A DNA stretch of 7,683 nt from Caldithrix sp. RBG_13_44_9. GTDB taxonomy: Bacteria > Calditrichota > Calditrichia > RBG-13-44-9. Each line of letters starts with the position of its first letter. Position 1 is the first letter of the stretch. The stretch lies in contig MESS01000143.1 in the NCBI GenBank assembly GCA_001771055.1, positions 70,616-78,298 of the forward strand, written 5' to 3'. Shown piece by piece: positions 1 through 5,293 of this stretch. The notes beneath the pieces were generated by a model. The model ran no database searches. It saw only the letters and a program-made list of their open reading frames with translations, and had not been told where the DNA came from. Both the position numbers and the translations under genes were made by a program.

Positions 1-1093
1 CGATCCGGATGGAGTAGGGCAGGGTTTGTTTGTCGAAAACTGCCACTAAGATCTTGACCGGTGTTTTCATATCAGCCGGAAACATCCCTAATTCTTCCAT
101 GACGGTTACAATTCTTTCCAGGCCAATGCTGCAACCGGTTGCTGGCTGATCGGTTCCGGTGAATAATCCGATGAGTTTATCATATCTTCCGCCACCGGTA
201 ATACTTCCAATCCCGGGTTTTTCAACCACCGTCTCAAAGATCGGTCCGGTATAATAATCCAACCCCCTTGCCAGGAACAGATCGAACATTAAAAATTGTT
301 CTGGAATTTGATAACCGGACAGATACTCCAACAATTCGGTCAGTTCCTGAATTCCCCGGGAACCGACCTCACTTTTCTGCAGCAGGCGGGCAGTTTCTCG
401 TAATTTATCCTGGTTGCTTCCGGATATTTTCAGAGTTTGTAATATTTTTTCTGAGCTCGATAAATCAATTCCGGTTCGCTGAAGTTCCTCCTGCACCCCC
501 TCCTGGCCGATTTTGTCTAATTTATCGATCGCCCGGGCAACTGCGGCTTCTTGTTCGTTTTTAATACCGGATATCTCTGATATTCCGCTCAATATTTTGC
601 GGCTGTTCAGGCGAATGCTGAAGTTATTGAATCCGATCCTGATCAGAATTTCATAGATGGCAGCCAAAATTTCCGCTTCTGCCAGCATAGAAGAACTGCC
701 GACCACATCGATATCACACTGGTAAAATTCCCGGAACCGGCCCTTCTGGGGTTTATCGGCCCGCCATACTGGTTGGATCTGATATCTTTTAAATGGCTTT
801 GGGATATTAGGATACATGGCAATTACCCGGGACAGAGGTACAGTGAGATCATAACGCAGGCCTACCTCTCTATCTCCACGGTCAATAAACCGGTAGGTTA
901 AACGATCCCCCTCTTCACCATATTTCCCGGCCAGCGTTTCCCACAGTTCCAGGGTAGGAGTTTCTAGGGGTTCGAAACCATATTTTTCGAAAACTTCTTT
1001 GATGATGTCAATCAGGTATTGCCGCTTGATCATCTGTTCCGGTAAAAAATCACGGGTACCTTTATAGATTCTTGGCTCAATTTTTTTTATCAA
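1..1093 (-). CDS. hisS: Histidyl-tRNA synthetase, C-terminus cut off by the window edge
   Basis: This class II aminoacyl-tRNA synthetase charges tRNA-His with histidine in the cytoplasm. My reading of the minus strand gives 364 codons without a stop up to the window edge. The catalytic core is complete. Motif 2 contains VWRADKPQKGRFREFYQ (R111, R119, Q125). The histidine-specific signature LARGLDYYTG has R276, which corresponds to the catalytic arginine R259 of the E. coli enzyme. Motif 3 is GCSIGLER, ending at R327. The anticodon-binding domain is just starting (KILVAVFD, about residue 345) and is missing beyond that; family members are usually about 420-460 residues. The signatures RYDLTVPLSR and RYQIQPVWRADKPQKG resemble the eukaryotic/Bacteroidota-like branch more than the E. 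coli branch. The chosen start is TTG at 1093, preceded by AGGAG six bases upstream, and it gives the expected N-terminus IKKIEPRIYKGTRDF. No ATG lies in frame before codon 21. The gene follows the cytochrome-like gene by 14 bases and is probably co-transcribed with it. A HisZ paralogue is unlikely because the HisRS-specific catalytic residues are intact. Confidence 0.96.
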   Translation of the reverse strand, partial: MIKKIEPRIYKGTRDFLPEQMIKRQYLIDIIKEVFEKYGFEPLETPTLELWETLAGKYGEEGDRLTYRFIDRGDREVGLRYDLTVPLSRVIAMYPNIPKPFKRYQIQPVWRADKPQKGRFREFYQCDIDVVGSSSMLAEAEILAAIYEILIRIGFNNFSIRLNSRKILSGISEISGIKNEQEAAVARAIDKLDKIGQEGVQEELQRTGIDLSSSEKILQTLKISGSNQDKLRETARLLQKSEVGSRGIQELTELLEYLSGYQIPEQFLMFDLFLARGLDYYTGPIFETVVEKPGIGSITGGGRYDKLIGLFTGTDQPATGCSIGLERIVTVMEELGMFPADMKTPVKILVAVFDKQTLPYSIRI

Positions 1094-1099
1094 TTAGTT

Positions 1100-1104
1100 C
1101 TCCT
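1100..1104 (-). promoter_or_regulatory. Ribosome binding site of hisS
   Basis: On the minus strand, AGGAG lies six bases before the TTG codon at 1093, inside the 14-base gap after the upstream gene's TAA. This site decides the non-ATG start of hisS. It is the clearest Shine-Dalgarno sequence in the window. Confidence 0.8.
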
Positions 1105-1107
1105 GCT

Positions 1108-1551
1108 TTATCGATTAATGCTGGCGCCTTCTTCTATCCAGGTCTGAATGGCTTTTATCTGAGCATCAGGCAGCATAGCCCGGTTTTTAGGCATGCGGGA
1201 GATCCCGGCAAAATCCGAGAGCAGGACCCGGTAGAGCCGACTGGAATTAGCATCAAAGGGAATGATAACGGGTCCATTAACACTGTTGAATGATGGAGTC
1301 AATGTTTCCAGATCCAGTCCGTTAGCTGGTCCGATACTCTCGTGACATCCGCTGAAGGCACAGTTCTCAATAAAAATAGGATGTATATGCTGAATAAAAC
1401 TTAAATTAGAATCAGGATAACTGATTACCGGCGGTTCAGTAGATTTTTTATCGCATTTTACCAGCAGAAATGAACAGAAGTATATCATCAGCGATACCTG
1501 AATAATTAAAATATTTTTGCTCTTAAATCTTTTCGCATTATATTTTTGCAT
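1108..1551 (-). CDS. Small cytochrome c-like lipoprotein with CX4CH motif
   Basis: This 147-residue protein is probably exported and lipid-anchored. Residues 7-12 are basic (KRFKSK), followed by a hydrophobic stretch at about 14-31 that ends in LLVKC with Cys33 as candidate lipidated residue. Lys at -1 is unusual for a lipobox, so a simple N-terminal anchor is also possible. The mature part starts with a Ser/Pro-rich spacer. It then has HPIFIENCAFSGCHES, in which C64 and C69-H70 form a CX4CH haem-attachment-like motif. RMP at 119-121 offers Met120 as a possible distal haem ligand, and a C-terminal helix follows (QIKAIQTWIEEGA), as in small class I-like cytochrome c domains. Known relatives occur as extracytoplasmic domains in FCB and planctomycete genomes, usually of unknown role. 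Single-electron transfer or redox sensing is inference. The ATG at 1551 has no clear Shine-Dalgarno; starting at Met22 would destroy the signal peptide. hisS follows 14 bases downstream. Confidence 0.85.
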   Translation of the reverse strand: MQKYNAKRFKSKNILIIQVSLMIYFCSFLLVKCDKKSTEPPVISYPDSNLSFIQHIHPIFIENCAFSGCHESIGPANGLDLETLTPSFNSVNGPVIIPFDANSSRLYRVLLSDFAGISRMPKNRAMLPDAQIKAIQTWIEEGASINR

Positions 1552-1587
1552 TTAGAAAACCGATTTTTTGATTTATCTCATAAAAAA

Positions 1588-1614
1588 TTAGCTGAAAATT
1601 TACTAAAATATAAT
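1588..1614 (+). promoter_or_regulatory. Possible promoter of the regulator-bshA-GDPD operon
   Basis: A perfect TATAAT (1609-1614) lies about 50 bases before the ATG of the response regulator. The best upstream hexamer, TTAGCT at 1588, matches the -35 consensus poorly and the spacing is short (15 bases). In such AT-rich DNA a chance TATAAT is common, so this is a weak call. Confidence 0.3.
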
Positions 1615-1622
1615 GTATATTT
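1606..1622. repeat. 17-base AT-rich inverted repeat over the -10 candidate
   Basis: AAATATA, three bases (ATG), then TATATTT form a perfect 7+3+7 inverted repeat overlapping the TATAAT. It could be an operator for a dimeric regulator acting on one or both divergent promoters, or a chance feature of AT-rich DNA. Confidence 0.35.
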
Positions 1623-1655
1623 AAAGAAAATTCTCAGATACCTCAATCATCACTC

Positions 1656-1659
1656 AAGG
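1656..1659 (+). promoter_or_regulatory. Ribosome binding site of the response regulator gene
   Basis: AAGG lies five bases before the ATG at 1665. It is modest but well placed, and it supports this start codon. Confidence 0.5.
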
Positions 1660-1664
1660 TTGGC

Positions 1665-3206
1665 ATGGACAAAAATATTCCCCGCGTGAACTCTCAGAAG
1701 ATTTTAATTGTGGATGATGAACCCGCTTTCCAGAAGATGATGGAATCCCAACTCAAACGGAAAAATTTCGATGTAATTCCTTGTCTGAAAAGCGAAGAGG
1801 CTATCCACGCTATTGAAGTGAATCTTCCACAACTGGTGTTGATGGATATTATGATGCCCAATGTTGATGGATTAACACTCATCCGGCAGATCCGGCAGGT
1901 TAACTTAAAATCCTATTTACCCATTATTGTGGTTACTGCCCGAAATGAGCCAAAAGACCTGGTGGAAGCACTGGAGGCCGGTGCTGATGATTACATCAGC
2001 AAGCCGTTTGAATTCACCGAGTTATATGCCCGGATTATGAACATGTTGCGATTGAAATCCTTGCAGGATTCGATTCTCTCCAAAACCAATCAATTGAATG
2101 AGGCTAACCTGCAAATTAATCATTTGAACCATGTGTTGACCGAAACCAACAAAGAATTGAAGAAAAAAGTATATGATCTTCACAATATTTTCGAGATCAG
2201 CTTTAAGGTGATGGGACATACCGAAGAAGATAAATTGATCAATACTGCCCTGTTAAATGCTCTGGGTATCTTTACTTCTAAAAGTGTGATGCTGCTGCAA
2301 GTTGATCCTGATGATCATGATACTTTCGTTATCAAGCATTCCCGGGGTTTTTTAGGCGATAAGATTGCTGATTTCAGCATCCGCCGGGATGACCGCCTTA
2401 TCCGTTACCTGGAATTTATAAAAAAGCCTTTTCAGGTCAAGGATGTGGTTTATGAATTTGAGAATATGATGCCTGTGCTGCAGGAATTGGAAATCAAAGC
2501 CCTGGCCCCACTATTCCAGGAAGAAGAAATCATTGGAATTTTATGTCTGGGCGCAAGTGTGTCCAATCAGGAATACCCTCCTGATGTTCTGGAGATGCTG
2601 GGTATCTTGACTAATATGCTTTCGGTAGCCTTGCATAATTCTCAGAATTTTGAGCAGATTAAAGCACTATCGTATACTGATGAGATGACCGGACTGCACA
2701 ATTATCGCTTTTTTACCATGCGGTTGCGGGAAGAGATTGCCCGGGCAAAACGAAATGAGTCGTCCTTGTCTCTGCTGATCTTAGATGTGGATTATTTTAA
2801 AAACTATAATGATGCGCTGGGTCATCCGGCTGGCGACGAAGTGCTGCGGCAGCTAAGTACTCTGCTCAAATCTTCGGTCCGGGACAATGATATTGTTGCC
2901 CGCTATGGGGGAGAAGAATTTGCCGTGATTCTGCCTGCTACCGAACTCGAGGGAGCTGCCAAGCTGGCCGAAAGAATCAGGGTGAAAGTGGAAAAACATC
3001 GTTTTCCCAGTGAAGAAATCCAACCAGGAGGTGTGCTCACCATCAGCATCGGAATTGCGGTCTATCCGGATAATGCTACCGATATGGAAGATGCCATTGT
3101 GGCTGCAGATCGAGCATTGTATTTCGCCAAAGCCAGTGGTAGAAACCGGGTGGTAGAATTCAATCATATAAATCATCCAACCAATAATCCTAATCCTATC
3201 ACATAA
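1665..3206 (+). CDS. Response regulator diguanylate cyclase (REC-GAF-GGDEF)
   Basis: This 513-residue cytoplasmic signalling protein is predicted to make cyclic di-GMP from two GTP after phosphorylation of its receiver domain. The N-terminal receiver (about 12-125) has the acidic pair D17/D18, phospho-acceptor D61 in LMDIMMPNVDG, T91 and K113 in SKPF, so all canonical residues are present. A Leu/Asn-rich coiled-coil-like linker follows (about 125-183). A region at about 185-328 has the look of a GAF sensor domain (LFQEEEIIGILCLGA near its end). The GGDEF domain (about 335-500) starts with SYTDEMTGLHNYRFF and has LDVDYFKNYND, the active-site variant GGEEF at 415-419, and an RxxD inhibitory site (RDND, 406-409) spaced five residues before it. 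The enzyme therefore looks active and subject to product inhibition. The architecture resembles PleD with a GAF in place of the second receiver. No histidine kinase is encoded nearby. The stop is four bases before bshA. The ligand of the GAF domain is unknown. Confidence 0.95.
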   Translation: MDKNIPRVNSQKILIVDDEPAFQKMMESQLKRKNFDVIPCLKSEEAIHAIEVNLPQLVLMDIMMPNVDGLTLIRQIRQVNLKSYLPIIVVTARNEPKDLVEALEAGADDYISKPFEFTELYARIMNMLRLKSLQDSILSKTNQLNEANLQINHLNHVLTETNKELKKKVYDLHNIFEISFKVMGHTEEDKLINTALLNALGIFTSKSVMLLQVDPDDHDTFVIKHSRGFLGDKIADFSIRRDDRLIRYLEFIKKPFQVKDVVYEFENMMPVLQELEIKALAPLFQEEEIIGILCLGASVSNQEYPPDVLEMLGILTNMLSVALHNSQNFEQIKALSYTDEMTGLHNYRFFTMRLREEIARAKRNESSLSLLILDVDYFKNYNDALGHPAGDEVLRQLSTLLKSSVRDNDIVARYGGEEFAVILPATELEGAAKLAERIRVKVEKHRFPSEEIQPGGVLTISIGIAVYPDNATDMEDAIVAADRALYFAKASGRNRVVEFNHINHPTNNPNPIT

Positions 3207-3210
3207 TACG

Positions 3211-4344
3211 ATGAAAATTGGAATGGTATGCTATCCCACCTACGGTGGCAGCGGAGTAGTGGCCACCGAATTGGGTATAAATCTGGCAAAGTTAGGACAT
3301 GAGATCCATTTTGTGGCTTATGCAGTCCCCTCCCGCCTGAATGAATATTATGATAATGTTTTTTATCATGAAGTAAAGGTTTTGGAGTATCCCCTGTTTG
3401 AATATCCACCCTATTCTTTAGCCTTAGCCAGCAAACTGGCGGAAATTGCCCGGTATCAGAACCTTGATCTCATTCATGCCCATTATGCCATACCCCATGC
3501 TACCTCAGCTTATCTGGCCAGGGAAATCCTGAAAAATGATCATCCGCTGAAAGTGATTACTACTCTGCATGGTACCGATATTACCCTGGTGGGTAAAGAC
3601 CCGTCCTTCATGGAAGTAACCCGTTTCAGCATTGAGCAGAGTGATGGCATCACGGCGGTATCTGAATATTTACGGGAAAAAACAATTGAAATTTTTGGAA
3701 TCAAAAAGCCCATCGATGTTATCTATAATTTCATTGAAGAGCAATCGGATCAGAAAAAGAAATGTGACTCGATCCGGCATAAAATTGCCCCCCATGGTGA
3801 AATTATACTAAGCCATCTGTCCAATTTCCGGCCGGTGAAAAGAGTGGAAGATGTGGTTGAAATCGCTTTCCGGGTGCTGCAAAAGATACCAGTGAAAGTG
3901 ATGATGATCGGGGATGGACCCGAACGTTCCAAAGCGGAAGCCCGGGCCCGCGAGTTAAACATTTCAGAGCATGTCCATTTCCTCGGTAAGCAGGATAATG
4001 TTTATCTTTTACTCTCGGCGTCGGATGTATTTATCATGCCCAGTAATTTAGAAAGTTTTGGATTAGCCGCTTTGGAGGCAATGGCCTGTGGTGTACCTTG
4101 CGTAAGCAGTAATGCCGGGGGATTGAAGGAATTAGTGAAAGACGGCATTTCCGGTTACACAGCGGAGGTGGGAGATATTAACCGGATGTCGCAATTGGTG
4201 TTACAAATTGTCCAGAGTCCTGGATTCAGAGAGAAATTATCCAGATCCAGCCGGGAATATGCTTTTGCAAATTTCCATGTCGATAAAATCATTCCCCAAT
4301 ATCTGAATCTGTATGAAACAGTACTCTCGCAGCAGAATCAATGA
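3211..4344 (+). CDS. bshA: N-acetyl-alpha-D-glucosaminyl L-malate synthase BshA
   Basis: This GT4-family glycosyltransferase transfers GlcNAc from UDP-GlcNAc to L-malate, the first step of bacillithiol synthesis. The sequence matches the BshA type closely over its full 377 residues, the usual family length. It starts MKIGMVCYPTYGGSGVVATE, with the nucleotide-sugar-domain glycine loop GGSG at 12-15. It then has HAHYAIPHA (89-97), TTLHGTDITLVGKD, and NFRPVKR (205-211), the basic donor-phosphate-binding region. The GT4 EX7E motif ESFGLAALE has E281 and E289, followed by AMACGVPCVSSNAGG. The start ATG is four bases after the preceding TAA and has no clear Shine-Dalgarno, so translation is probably coupled to the regulator gene. 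The 3' end overlaps the next gene by ATGA. The later steps, BshB (deacetylase) and BshC (cysteine ligase), are not in the window. A different GT4 acceptor is possible but unlikely given the BshA-specific N-terminus. Confidence 0.95.
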   Translation: MKIGMVCYPTYGGSGVVATELGINLAKLGHEIHFVAYAVPSRLNEYYDNVFYHEVKVLEYPLFEYPPYSLALASKLAEIARYQNLDLIHAHYAIPHATSAYLAREILKNDHPLKVITTLHGTDITLVGKDPSFMEVTRFSIEQSDGITAVSEYLREKTIEIFGIKKPIDVIYNFIEEQSDQKKKCDSIRHKIAPHGEIILSHLSNFRPVKRVEDVVEIAFRVLQKIPVKVMMIGDGPERSKAEARARELNISEHVHFLGKQDNVYLLLSASDVFIMPSNLESFGLAALEAMACGVPCVSSNAGGLKELVKDGISGYTAEVGDINRMSQLVLQIVQSPGFREKLSRSSREYAFANFHVDKIIPQYLNLYETVLSQQNQ

Positions 4345-5093
4345 GCTTATATTTTAAGGTTTATCAAAGTCTTAAGAAACCTCTGATCATTGCGCATCGC
4401 GGTTCACAGTTAGTGAACCAGTACCCTGAAAATACTCTTCCGGCCTTTGCAGAAGCTCAGCAATTAGGAGCCCAGGGAATTGAATTGGATATCTGGTCAA
4501 CCCTGGATGGTGAACTAGCTGTTTTCCATGACCGGAGCTTATCACGTCTGACTGGGCTGAATCAGAACATTGACCGTTGCTCATCAATGCAACTGCAGCA
4601 GGTTAGATTTAAAGGATTAGACGATGGTGATCAGGTAAGAATTCCATTATTGCAGCAGGTATTTGCAATGTTCGGGAAACAATTATTCTATAATGTGGAA
4701 ATCAAACAGAAATTTGGTTCATATAGAAAATTGATTTGCCGGCTGTATTCACTTCTGCGGGAGTATGATCTCTGGGAGCAAATATGGCTTTCCAGCTTTG
4801 ATATCAGTTTTCTCTGGCAATGGCGGGAATATCACGACCAGGTTCATTGCGCTTATTTATTTGATAACTGGAATGCCTATATCCGCTGGCTGTGTGAGCA
4901 CAAGTTTGTTGATTTTCTGCATCCAGGCATCACTTTATTTCCTGAGATCTCCAAGATGATTGACCTTACCAAACCACTCTGTTTTTGGACCGTCAATCAG
5001 GAAAATGATATTCTGGCACTATCTTCACAACCAGTATTTGCTCTGATTACTGATAACGTCCAGTTGGTTTCAAAAAGTTTGGCGTTGCGATAA
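4341..5093 (+). CDS. Glycerophosphodiester phosphodiesterase family protein
   Basis: This 250-residue GDPD/GlpQ-type TIM-barrel enzyme is predicted to hydrolyse glycerophosphodiesters to an alcohol and glycerol 3-phosphate. The N-terminus reads LIIAHRGS with H19 and R20, then PENTLPAF. GIELDIWSTLDGELAVFHD supplies E48 and D50 (metal ligands) and H63 (second catalytic histidine). NVEIK supplies E120 (third metal ligand) and K122. The C-terminal strands show the family pattern: LSSFD, then FWTVNQEND, then ALITDN. All catalytic positions expected from GlpQ-like enzymes are present. There is no signal peptide or membrane segment, so it is probably cytoplasmic, as in UgpQ-type enzymes of about 250 residues. 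The gene starts inside the end of bshA (ATGA overlap), indicating translational coupling. Lipid-head-group recycling is the default role; the actual substrate cannot be read from the sequence, and a link to thiol or c-di-GMP metabolism would be speculation. Confidence 0.93.
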   Translation: MSLYFKVYQSLKKPLIIAHRGSQLVNQYPENTLPAFAEAQQLGAQGIELDIWSTLDGELAVFHDRSLSRLTGLNQNIDRCSSMQLQQVRFKGLDDGDQVRIPLLQQVFAMFGKQLFYNVEIKQKFGSYRKLICRLYSLLREYDLWEQIWLSSFDISFLWQWREYHDQVHCAYLFDNWNAYIRWLCEHKFVDFLHPGITLFPEISKMIDLTKPLCFWTVNQENDILALSSQPVFALITDNVQLVSKSLALR

Positions 5094-5210
5094 AATTCTA
5101 TAGTATCGAATAAGTTTTGTAAAATTTTAAATGAAAAAAATTTTCCGGGACTGGAACATTCGCCAGCTCACTCAGGTATATAGAAAGTAATTTCACGGAA
5201 ACAGGATTTT

Positions 5211-5239
5211 TTGATAAATAATGGATTTTAAGGTTAAAT
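5211..5239 (+). promoter_or_regulatory. Possible sigma70-type promoter of the envelope peptidase gene
   Basis: TTGATA (5211-5216, five of six consensus bases) is followed after 17 bases by TTAAAT (5234-5239, four of six). Transcription would start near 5246, leaving a leader of about 48 bases. Position and spacing are good but the DNA is AT-rich, and FCB bacteria can use a different consensus. Confidence 0.4.
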
Positions 5240-5252
5240 TTTATTAAAATTT
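5236..5252. repeat. 17-base AT-only palindrome
   Basis: AAATTTTA, one base, then TAAAATTT form a perfect 8+1+8 palindrome across the presumed -10/transcription start. It may be a regulator site, or a chance arrangement in AT-rich DNA. It is too weak, and lacks GC pairs, to act as a terminator hairpin. Confidence 0.35.
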
Positions 5253-5293
5253 TCCATGAAAATGTTGATGAAAATGGTGAGGGTGTACCAACG

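Larger units (their letters stand above)
1552..1664. other. AT-rich divergent intergenic region
   Basis: These 113 bases separate the divergent cytochrome/hisS unit from the regulator/bshA operon and should hold promoters for both directions. The plus strand has a TATAAT at 1609-1614. On the minus strand, a weak pair TTGAGG (1646-1641) and TTAAAT (1624-1619) is separated by 16 bases. The core also carries a 17-base inverted repeat (1606-1622). Confidence 0.6.
5094..5293. other. AT-rich intergenic region before the envelope peptidase gene
   Basis: These 200 bases hold no convincing ORF. I see no strong hairpin with a T-tract after the GDPD stop, so where the upstream operon terminates is unclear. 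The right half has a plausible promoter (5211-5239), an AT-only palindrome (5236-5252) and a purine-rich GAGGG ten bases before the next ATG. Confidence 0.6.

Noticed and set aside
268..564. Plus-strand ORF of 98 codons
   Set aside because: It is antisense to the hisS catalytic domain, which is fully conserved on the minus strand; its translation is low-complexity and resembles no family.
2853..3176. Minus-strand ORF of 107 codons
   Set aside because: It lies wholly antisense to the GGDEF domain, has no ribosome binding site I can support and no recognisable protein features.
5130..5220. Possible rho-independent terminator after the GDPD gene
   Set aside because: Only four-base stems are found (TTCC/GGAA at about 5143-5156 and TTTC/GAAA before GGATTTTTTG near 5205); they are too weak to call a terminator.
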